Origin: Dehalococcoidia bacterium
Lineage (GTDB): Bacteria; Chloroflexota; Dehalococcoidia; GIF9; AB-539-J10
DNA: 13,482 nucleotides
Assembly: GCA_030603265.1 (NCBI GenBank)
Contig: JAUVYD010000014.1
Coordinates: 1-13,482, forward strand
Direction: 5' to 3'
The position numbers were made by a program, and so were the translations under genes. Under the pieces are notes generated by a model. The model was not told where the DNA came from. It ran no database searches and saw only the letters and a list, made by a program, of their open reading frames with translations. Shown here one piece after another: positions 1-5,975 of the stretch (position 1 is the first letter of the stretch; every line of letters begins with the position of its first letter).

Positions 1-852
1 CGCAGGCGGATACGAAGCGTCCGGGAGACGGCCAAGGTAACAAGGGCCATGGAGATGATTGCAGGCGCCAGGATGAGGCGCGCCCAACAGAGGGCCCTTG
101 ACGCGCGGCCGTATGCCATGCGCTTGAGTGAGTTGATGAGCCTGGTGGCTGGTGACACGCGGATGCGTCGCGGCTATCCGTGGCTGCATCGGCAGGAAAT
201 GGGACGTGTCCTCGTCGTGCATTTGACGACCGACAAGGGGCTGTGTGGGGGGCTCAACTCCCGACTGAATCACGCTCTCGGTCAGTTCATTCTGGACCAA
301 CCGATGCCGGTGGGTGTCGTGACGGTCGGCAGGAAAGGACGCGAATTCGCGGTTCGCACGCGACTCGATCTGGTGGCCGAGTTCTCGCGGCCGGGTGACT
401 GGCCCGGCATCGCTGACATACGGCCGCTGTGCAGACTTGTGACGGATACGTTCGCCACCGACGAAACCGACCAGGTGTACATGTGCTATCCGCGATTCGT
501 GAGCGTCATGGTACAACGGCCGACGGTGGAGAGGTTGTTGCCCGTGGAAGCGGTTGTCTCGGAGTCCGCTGCGGACCGTGACTTCCTGTACGAGCCTGAC
601 ACGGACCTTGTGCTTGACGCACTGCTCGCGAGGTACGTTGAGGCAAGCATCTACCACGCTTGTCTCGAGCTGGTGGCATCGGAATACTCGGCGCGAATGG
701 TGGCGATGCATAGCGCCACCGACAGTGCCAGAGAGATGGCTGAGGGCATGACGATCGAGATGAACAAGTTGCGACAGGCGGCGGTCACTGAGGAGATGTG
801 CGACGTGAGTGCTGGCGCTGAGGCGCTGCTGGCAAGGGGCGCGCATGGCTAG
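1..852 (+). CDS. atpG: F-type ATP synthase gamma subunit (5' end cut by window)
   Basis: This is the central rotor shaft of the F1 sector, which couples ion flow through Fo to catalysis in alpha3beta3. The reading frame is open from base 1 and its first visible residues (RRRIRSVRETAKVTRAMEMI) match the N-terminal helix of gamma, so only about six or seven residues are missing. The ATG at 49 is internal, not the start. Visible residues 80-86 are the conserved GLCGGLN motif. The C-terminal helix carries the signature ASEYSARMVAM, then NKLRQAAVTEE and GAEAL, which form the other half of the coiled-coil shaft. The visible length of 283 codons fits the usual 285-290. The stop overlaps the start of the beta gene by 8 bases, implying translational coupling. 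The standard order alpha-gamma-beta-epsilon predicts atpA immediately upstream. Confidence 0.96.
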   Translation, partial: RRRIRSVRETAKVTRAMEMIAGARMRRAQQRALDARPYAMRLSELMSLVAGDTRMRRGYPWLHRQEMGRVLVVHLTTDKGLCGGLNSRLNHALGQFILDQPMPVGVVTVGRKGREFAVRTRLDLVAEFSRPGDWPGIADIRPLCRLVTDTFATDETDQVYMCYPRFVSVMVQRPTVERLLPVEAVVSESAADRDFLYEPDTDLVLDALLARYVEASIYHACLELVASEYSARMVAMHSATDSAREMAEGMTIEMNKLRQAAVTEEMCDVSAGAEALLARGAHG

Positions 853-2236
853 CGGTCGTGTTGTTCAGGTGATAGGCACTGTCATCGACGTCGAGTTCGC
901 CGTGGGAAGGATTCCCTCCATAGGCCAGGCACTGCAACTTGAGCATGAGGGGCGGCGCGTTGTCGCCGAGGTGCGGCAGCATGTTGGTGAGCACAGGGTC
1001 AGGTGCATTGCACTCGCGCCTACCGAAGGGCTTGCCCGAGATGTTGTAGTGCACGACACCGGGAGTTCCATCACCGTTCCGGTGGGCAGGAGCACTCTGG
1101 GGCGGCTGCTTGACGTCCTTGGTGAGCCGATTGACGGACTGGGGCCGATTGATGAGACGGCGCCACGTTGGCCGATTCATCGCGACCCTCCCTCTCTTGA
1201 AGAGCAGGAGAGCACGCTACAGGTACTCGAGACCGGTATCAAGGTGATTGACCTGGTCAGTCCGTTCACTCGAGGCGGCAAAGTTGGAGCCTATGGTGGG
1301 GCGGGTGTGGGCAAGACCGTCATCATCATGGAGCTTATCCGGAACATAGCCACCGAGCGCGGCGGAATCTCGGTTTTCGCGGGCGTGGGGGAACGGTCAC
1401 GTGAGGGCAACGACCTGTGGCTCGAGATGCGCGACTCGGGAGTGCTGCAGAACACGGTTCTCGTGTTCGGGCAGATGAATGAGCCTCCTGGCGTACGTGC
1501 GCTTGTCGCCCTCACAGGTGCCACGATGGCGGAGTACTTCCGTGAAGTTGAAGGTCAGGACGTGCTGTTCTTCGTAGACAATATCTACCGCTATGTGCTT
1601 GCCAACATGGAGGTGTCTGCGCTGCTGGGGCGCATGCCCTCGGCGGTGGGATATCAACCCACTCTGGCCAGCGACATCGCTGCTCTGGAGGAGAGGATTA
1701 CCTCCACGCGCAACGGCTCCATCACTTCCTTCCAGGCGATCTATGTTCCCGCGGATGACTACACGGACCCGGCGGTCGTCGCGACGTACAGCCACCTGGA
1801 TGCGATTGTTGCCCTTGACCGGTCCATTGCAGAGCTTGGTATCTACCCTGCAGTTGATCCTCTGCTGTCGACATCGCGAATACTCAGCCGCGACACTGTG
1901 GGGCAGGAGCACTATCGTGTCGCACGGGGAGTGCAGCGCACGCTGCAGCGATACGAGGAATTGCATGACATAATGGCCATACTCGGAGTCGAAGAGCTGA
2001 GTGAAGAGGACAAGCTGGTTGTGCGACGAGCGAGGAGGCTCCAGCGATACTGTTCTCAGCCGTTCCACGTGGCCGAGAAGTTGACCGGAATCAAGGGGAA
2101 GTTCGTGCCTTTGAGCGAGACCGTTCGAGGTTTCGGTGAGATCCTCGACGGCAAGCACGACGACCTACCTGAGAGCGCGTTCTGGATGATTGGGTCGATT
2201 GAGGAAGCCGCGGATCGCCCACGGCGGAATCCGTGA
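845..2236 (+). CDS. atpD: F-type ATP synthase beta subunit (catalytic)
   Basis: Catalytic subunit of F1, which makes or hydrolyses ATP at the inner face of the membrane. I start it at ATG 845, giving 463 residues, because the family N-terminus begins at residues 2-15 (GRVVQVIGTVIDVEF) and AAGGGG lies 6 bases upstream. An in-frame ATG at 809 would add 12 non-conserved residues inside gamma. Visible motifs are the Walker A GGAGVGKT at 151-158, the catalytic Glu183 in GERSREGND, the Walker B Asp245 in LFFVDNIYR, and SALLGRMPSAVGYQPTL. The adenine-pocket Tyr334 sits in GIYPAVDPL. The DELSEED loop reads EELSEED at 383-389. All key residues are present, so the subunit should be active. It overlaps atpG by 8 bases and is followed 17 bases later by epsilon. 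The segment after Walker B (YRYVLANMEVS) differs from the common FRFxQAGSEVS form. Confidence 0.97.
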   Translation: MASGRVVQVIGTVIDVEFAVGRIPSIGQALQLEHEGRRVVAEVRQHVGEHRVRCIALAPTEGLARDVVVHDTGSSITVPVGRSTLGRLLDVLGEPIDGLGPIDETAPRWPIHRDPPSLEEQESTLQVLETGIKVIDLVSPFTRGGKVGAYGGAGVGKTVIIMELIRNIATERGGISVFAGVGERSREGNDLWLEMRDSGVLQNTVLVFGQMNEPPGVRALVALTGATMAEYFREVEGQDVLFFVDNIYRYVLANMEVSALLGRMPSAVGYQPTLASDIAALEERITSTRNGSITSFQAIYVPADDYTDPAVVATYSHLDAIVALDRSIAELGIYPAVDPLLSTSRILSRDTVGQEHYRVARGVQRTLQRYEELHDIMAILGVEELSEEDKLVVRRARRLQRYCSQPFHVAEKLTGIKGKFVPLSETVRGFGEILDGKHDDLPESAFWMIGSIEEAADRPRRNP

Positions 2237-2253
2237 GAGAGGGGTAGTGCCAC

Positions 2254-2685
2254 GTGCCGCAGTTGCATTTGGACGTCCTGACCGCTGAACGAACCGTCCT
2301 GTCGATGACTGTCGATGCGCTTGTGGCCACAACGGTGGAGGGACAGATAGGCATACTGCCCGGTCACGCTACGCTTGTGACGCTTCTCCGGGCCGGCGAA
2401 CTGATGTTGCGAACCGGGCCCGAAGACCGCTACCTGGCAGTCAGTGGCGGGTTGCTCGAAGTCACATCTCAGGGCGTGGTCATTCTGGCAGACGCATGTG
2501 AGCGTGCCGATGAAATCGACATGCAGCGTGCGGAGGAAGCCCGAAGGAGTGCGGAGGAATTGCTGGGAGCGGGTGCTCCTGAGACTGACTCGGCCGCAGC
2601 CGAGGCTGCCTTGCGGCGGGCGCTTGTTCGCTTGAAGGTTGCGGACCGATACCGGCGTCGAGCCCGGCGCAGAGCTTTCGAGTGA
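2254..2685 (+). CDS. atpC: F-type ATP synthase epsilon subunit
   Basis: Epsilon sits at the foot of the rotor shaft and can inhibit ATP hydrolysis through its C-terminal helices. The start is GTG at 2254, the first start after the beta stop, preceded by a GAGAGGGG ribosome binding site. The protein has 143 residues, slightly long for the family. Residues 1-85 form the beta-sandwich, with the conserved GQIGILPGHATLVTLL and AVSGGLLEV. Residues 86-143 are the helical hairpin. IDMQRA at 88-93 matches the I(L)DxxRA motif known from ATP-binding epsilon subunits of Bacillus species, and Arg122 and Arg126 are also present. The C-terminus is very arginine-rich. It is the last gene of the F-type operon here, and no U-tract terminator follows. 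Confidence 0.93.
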   Translation: MPQLHLDVLTAERTVLSMTVDALVATTVEGQIGILPGHATLVTLLRAGELMLRTGPEDRYLAVSGGLLEVTSQGVVILADACERADEIDMQRAEEARRSAEELLGAGAPETDSAAAEAALRRALVRLKVADRYRRRARRRAFE

Positions 2686-2718
2686 CTCTGCCGCGGATAT
2701 TGATGGCCGGGTGTCTTG

Positions 2719-2740
2719 GTGACTGCGCTCAGCATGTCAC
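2719..2740. terminator. Bulged hairpin between convergent operons (weak terminator candidate)
   Basis: The 146-base spacer between the atpC stop and the khpA stop contains no gene on either strand. It holds one inverted repeat: GTGAC pairs with GTCAC and an inner TGC pairs with GCA, with one unpaired base and a five-base loop. The symmetry means it could fold in transcripts from either side. Neither strand has a T-run after the stem, so it is not a canonical intrinsic terminator. It may be a bidirectional pause or end-protection structure, or chance. Confidence 0.3.
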
Positions 2741-2831
2741 GACCCCACCAGGACTCACGCCGGGAAGTAGCGAAGAAGTCAGCCACGTATGCAACCAGGC
2801 GTCTCTGAACTTGGGGAAGTGTCGGGAAAGA

Positions 2832-3059
2832 CTACAGTATCTGTAGCCGTACCCGGGTCTCTTCCTTGGCTGCCTTGACTCGCAGGAGGGTGCGCATCGC
2901 TTCAGCGACCCGTCCTTGCTTGCCAATCACCCTGCCCTTGTCCTCAGGGGCGACTTCCAGCTTGACCAGCAAGCCTTCGTCGCTGTCTTCCTCGGTGATG
3001 CTCACCTTGTCGGGATCTGTGACGATGGACTTGACGATATACTCAATTAGTTCCTTCAT
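2832..3059 (-). CDS. khpA: KH-domain RNA-binding protein KhpA (YlqC family)
   Basis: This is a small single-KH-domain RNA-binding protein of 75 residues, the usual KhpA length. In Gram-positive bacteria KhpA acts with KhpB (Jag/EloR) on RNA metabolism and cell elongation. The RNA-gripping GxxG loop is visible as GKQG in the segment GRVIGKQGRVAEAMRTLL. The start ATG has an AAGGAG site 5 bases upstream. It lies 21 bases downstream of rpsP on the same strand, the neighbour expected for this family. In many bacteria rimM and trmD follow, but here the next gene is the convergent F-type atpC. A second KH gene (khpB) is not in this window. Confidence 0.92.
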   Translation of the reverse strand: MKELIEYIVKSIVTDPDKVSITEEDSDEGLLVKLEVAPEDKGRVIGKQGRVAEAMRTLLRVKAAKEETRVRLQIL

Positions 3060-3080
3060 CGCATCTCCTTAGCGTGGCGG

Positions 3081-3350
3081 CTACTCACCGCCGTCGGGGC
3101 TGGCTGAAGTCGTGGAAATCCCGGCTTTGGTGAGAAGGCTTGAGACCGTGTCAGTGGGCTTGGCCCCGCGGGAGAGCCAGAGCAGAGCCTGTTCGCGGTC
3201 TATTCGCACGGTAGCGGGGTCTGTCTGAGGGTTGTAGTGACCAATCACTGCGATGAATGAACCATCACGAGGCGATCTGCTGTCCGCTACAACAACGCGG
3301 TAGATGGGGTTGTGTCTTCTGCCTACGCGGCGGAGTCGAATCTTTACCAT
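3081..3350 (-). CDS. rpsP: 30S ribosomal protein S16
   Basis: Bacterial S16 binds 16S rRNA in the body of the small subunit and is needed for its assembly. The 89-residue protein shows the whole family pattern. It has a basic N-terminus (VKIRLRRVGRRHNPIYR), then VVVADSRSPRDG, then IGHYNPQTDP, and an ALLWLSRGAKPTDTV segment before a short Ser/Gly-rich tail. The ATG at 3350 has no convincing Shine-Dalgarno sequence upstream. Instead it lies only 10 bases after a strong -10 box, so the mRNA may be leaderless or nearly so. It precedes khpA by 21 bases. It follows the A/V-ATPase operon on the same strand with no visible terminator, so readthrough from that operon is also possible. Confidence 0.97.
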   Translation of the reverse strand: MVKIRLRRVGRRHNPIYRVVVADSRSPRDGSFIAVIGHYNPQTDPATVRIDREQALLWLSRGAKPTDTVSSLLTKAGISTTSASPDGGE

Positions 3351-3360
3351 AGGAATGCTA

Positions 3361-3390
3361 ATTATCCTCTGTATCGTATTGCTTTGTCAA
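3361..3390 (-). promoter_or_regulatory. Sigma70-type promoter for rpsP-khpA
   Basis: Read on the minus strand, a perfect -35 TTGACA (3390-3385) is followed after 18 bases by GATAAT (3366-3361), five of six matches to the -10 consensus. It fills the 50-base gap between the DUF61-like gene and rpsP. The expected transcription start, about 5-8 bases after the -10 box, falls 2-5 bases before the rpsP ATG, or even on it. Confidence 0.75.
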
Positions 3391-3400
3391 CGCGGGTGTC

Positions 3401-3868
3401 CTAGTCACTGCTCCGTGTGGAGAATATGTACTGGGTAGTGGTCTTCAGCTTCCTCCTGAGCAACGAAAGCTGAGGCTTGTATATCCTCAGTCGCCCCGGT
3501 CGTTCGCACACGAGGTGCATTCCGACCACCGACGAGACGATCTTCTGTTCGGCGCTACCCGGGCACAGGACGATAGCCCCGGACTGGTCGCCTGTCATCT
3601 CGATGAGAATCGGCAACATCAGGGACTCGCGGTCGGGCGCATCAAGCAAACTGGAGAGGTACTCCAACTCTGAGCGCTTGACCATCTGTTGGCTTCCGTC
3701 AGTGCAGGGTATCTGGGGCTGGGCCTCGTTCAAGAGTTCCGAGAGACTCCTGCGACGCTGTGGTAGCCCGGAGTTGACGAGGCGAAGTTCACTGCTGAGG
3801 TACGCGTCAATGAACCTCTCGTACTGGGGCTGTGTATCGTCGCGGAGTTCTGGGAGGGGTAGGGACAT
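3401..3868 (-). CDS. DUF61/UPF0216-like protein, last gene of the A/V-ATPase operon
   Basis: The biochemical function is unknown. The 155-residue protein has the pattern I remember for the DUF61 (UPF0216) family, known mainly from archaea. That pattern is an N-terminal helix leading to VNSGLPQRRRSLSELL at 31-46, DGSQ at 57-60, KRSELEYLSSLL at 64-75, the strand LPILIEM at 85-91, and a basic C-terminal LRRKLKTTTQYIF at 137-149. No signal peptide or membrane segment is visible, so it should be cytosolic. Its ATG lies two bases after the stop of the subunit D gene, with its ribosome binding site inside that gene, so it is translated with the ATPase. This suggests a role in ATPase assembly, regulation or nucleotide sensing, but that is inference from position. 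Family assignment is from memory and is moderately sure. Confidence 0.65.
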   Translation of the reverse strand: MSLPLPELRDDTQPQYERFIDAYLSSELRLVNSGLPQRRRSLSELLNEAQPQIPCTDGSQQMVKRSELEYLSSLLDAPDRESLMLPILIEMTGDQSGAIVLCPGSAEQKIVSSVVGMHLVCERPGRLRIYKPQLSLLRRKLKTTTQYIFSTRSSD

Positions 3869-3870
3869 GT

Positions 3871-4506
3871 CTATGTCTCTTTCCTCGCCAGCAGGACCTT
3901 CACGCGCTTCAGTCGAGCCTTTTCTTCCCTGTCTCGCTCCTCGAACTTCATCTTGAGGAAGCGTATCGTGGCCTGCAGGTTGGGAATGATGATGTACTCA
4001 AGTGCATTTGTGATACGTTTGGTTCGATTGATCTCCGCTCCGAGGAGTTCAAGGCCCCGCTGAAGTTCTGCCAGCTCGATGATGGCCCGCAGAGCCTCCC
4101 TCGCGGTGTCCGACGCACTGTCTACGAGAGACGACGTCTGTGCGAGGTCGTAGCCCCTGAGGCCGCCGGACGGCTCGTTGAATTCCAGGGAAGGAATCCG
4201 CACACCTGCCACATTCCGGGGTCCTGCCGTGACGCTGATGTCTGCCTCGCTTGCAACCAGTTCTTTCTGCAGCGCGACGTAGCCGTGGTAGCCGCTCGCG
4301 ATGGTCATCGCCTTGTAGGCTTCGGTCATCGCGCCTAGCGCCTTCTTCTTGGCGCTGACGGTGTCGCGGGCAGCCTGGAGGAACTCCATCGTGAGAATGG
4401 ACAACCTGTCCTTCATTATCTTCTGGACGCGACTGGACAGGCCCAATCTCCTCTTGAGCTTGACGAGTTCAATCTTGGTGGGCCGTACTTTGATGAGCTG
4501 TGCCAT
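3871..4506 (-). CDS. atpD: A/V-type ATPase subunit D (central shaft)
   Basis: Subunit D is the rotating coiled-coil axle of the A1/V1 head, functionally like gamma of F1. This copy is named by archaeal/V-type convention and is unrelated to F-type atpD. The 211 residues are almost all helical. The N-terminal KVRPTKIELVKLKRRLGLSS is the family hallmark, followed by KIMKDRLSIL. The C-terminal arm has EINRTKRITNALEYIIIPNL, then TIRFLKMKFEERDREEKARLKRVK, as in other D subunits. The length is typical (200-215). The start ATG lies 7 bases after the subunit B stop. The DUF61-like gene follows after a 2-base gap. Confidence 0.96.
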   Translation of the reverse strand: MAQLIKVRPTKIELVKLKRRLGLSSRVQKIMKDRLSILTMEFLQAARDTVSAKKKALGAMTEAYKAMTIASGYHGYVALQKELVASEADISVTAGPRNVAGVRIPSLEFNEPSGGLRGYDLAQTSSLVDSASDTAREALRAIIELAELQRGLELLGAEINRTKRITNALEYIIIPNLQATIRFLKMKFEERDREEKARLKRVKVLLARKET

Positions 4507-4513
4507 ACGGAGC

Positions 4514-5932
4514 CTACTGCGCCTTGATACCGGCGTCCTGAGCGTGCTTCGGGTGGTACTTCTTGATGAAGTCCTCTTTGATCAGCTTGAGGTCTTCTTC
4601 AGGAAGCACCGAGAACAGGTCCCACGCGATGTCAAGGGTATCCTCGACCTTACGTTTATCCTGTTCTCCCTGGGAGATGAACCGCTGCTCAACACTGTCG
4701 GCGTTCTCGAGATACAGCCTGTCGCGGTCGCCAAGTGCATCCGCTCCGATGATAGTAGAGATCTCGCGCAGATAGATGCCCTCCGCATACGACGCATAGA
4801 TCTGCATGAACACGTTGTTGTGGTCCTCGCGTGTCTTGCCGGGGCCTATGCCCTCCTTCATCATTCGTGACAGCGACAGGAAGACATCGATAGGGGGATA
4901 CACCCCTTTGCGCATGAGGTTACGGGACATGACTATCTGTCCCTCGGTAATGTAGCCGGTGAGGTCAGGTATCGGATGCGTGATGTCATCGTCCGGCATT
5001 GTAAGAATCGGCATGATTGTGACCGAGCCCTCATGTCCGATAATCCTGCCCGCTCGCTCATAAATGGTCGCAAGATCTGTGTACATGTAGCCGGGATAGC
5101 CACGGCGGGATGGGATTTCCTCTCGCATTGAAGAGAGTTCGCGCAGGGCCTCACAGTAGTTCGTCATGTCTGTGAGGATGACGAGGACGTGCATGTCGTG
5201 TTTCCACGCAAGGTACTCTGCGGCAGTGAGTGCAAGTCGTGGTGTGGATATTCGTTCGATGGCCGGGTCGGACGCCGTGTTTATGAATGCAACTGCGCGC
5301 TCAAGTGCCCCGGTTCGCTCAAGATTGCTCATGAAGAACGCGGCATCGTCGTAGCTGATTCCGATGGCGCCGAACACGATGGCGAATTTCTCGTCCGTGC
5401 CCTTCACTGTGGCCTGCCGGATTATCTGTGCCGCCAGCCGGTTGTGTGGTAGTCCGGAGCCGCTGAACAGCGGGAGCTTCTGGCCTCGAACCAGCACGTT
5501 GAGCCCGTCGATGGAGGAAATGCCCGTCTCGATGAACTCAGCAGGTGGCTGCCGCGACGCTGGATTGATGGCCTCGCCGTTGATGTCGAGGTATTCATCG
5601 GGGATGATGGCCGGCCCACCGTCGATGGGCTTGCCCATGCCATTGAAGATGCGTCCAAGCATGTCAACTGACACCGGCAGCTTGAGCGTCTCCCCCTTGC
5701 ACCTGATCTTAGAGCCCTTCAGGTCTACCTCGCTGACGCCGCCAAAGACCTGGATGACCGTAGCGTCTTCGCTGATGTCGATTGCCTGGCCGGTCTTGAC
5801 ATCGCCGTTGCTCAACACGACGTCAACGACCTCGTTGTATTTGGTGCCAGGAATCCGTTCAGCAATCACAAGGGCGCCCTTTGCCTTGCTGATTGCCTTG
5901 CCTTCACGTACGTAGAGTCCAGATAGCTCCAT
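4514..5932 (-). CDS. atpB: A/V-type ATPase subunit B (non-catalytic head)
   Basis: Subunit B alternates with A in the hexameric head, binds nucleotide without hydrolysing it, and contributes an arginine to the A-site. I choose ATG 5932, giving 472 residues. A strong AAGGAGGA site lies about 6 bases upstream, and family homology begins at MELSGLYVREGKAI. A frame extension to 6007 adds 25 unconserved residues and would overlap subunit A. The P-loop position is degenerate, as in all B subunits (FSGSGLPHNRLAAQI, 156-170). SYDDAAFFMSNLERTGAL follows at 193-210, and Arg356 in SLSRMMKEGIG is the probable arginine finger. The C-terminus (PEEDLKLIKEDFIKKYHP) is typical. It follows subunit A by 43 bases and precedes D by 7. 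Confidence 0.96.
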   Translation of the reverse strand: MELSGLYVREGKAISKAKGALVIAERIPGTKYNEVVDVVLSNGDVKTGQAIDISEDATVIQVFGGVSEVDLKGSKIRCKGETLKLPVSVDMLGRIFNGMGKPIDGGPAIIPDEYLDINGEAINPASRQPPAEFIETGISSIDGLNVLVRGQKLPLFSGSGLPHNRLAAQIIRQATVKGTDEKFAIVFGAIGISYDDAAFFMSNLERTGALERAVAFINTASDPAIERISTPRLALTAAEYLAWKHDMHVLVILTDMTNYCEALRELSSMREEIPSRRGYPGYMYTDLATIYERAGRIIGHEGSVTIMPILTMPDDDITHPIPDLTGYITEGQIVMSRNLMRKGVYPPIDVFLSLSRMMKEGIGPGKTREDHNNVFMQIYASYAEGIYLREISTIIGADALGDRDRLYLENADSVEQRFISQGEQDKRKVEDTLDIAWDLFSVLPEEDLKLIKEDFIKKYHPKHAQDAGIKAQ

Positions 5933-5975
5933 GAGCTTCCTCCTTCTCGTGCCTTGCCGGGTCTTTGATGAGTCC

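Noticed and set aside
1397..2158. 253-codon open frame on the minus strand inside beta
   Set aside because: It is antisense to the unmistakable beta subunit, with no protein family features.
809..2236. Beta subunit starting at ATG 809
   Set aside because: It would add 12 unconserved residues deep inside gamma; ATG 845 fits both homology and ribosome binding site.
1..2685. Horizontally spread N-ATPase type operon
   Set aside because: N-ATPase operons begin with beta then epsilon and end with gamma; here gamma precedes beta, the ordinary F-type order.
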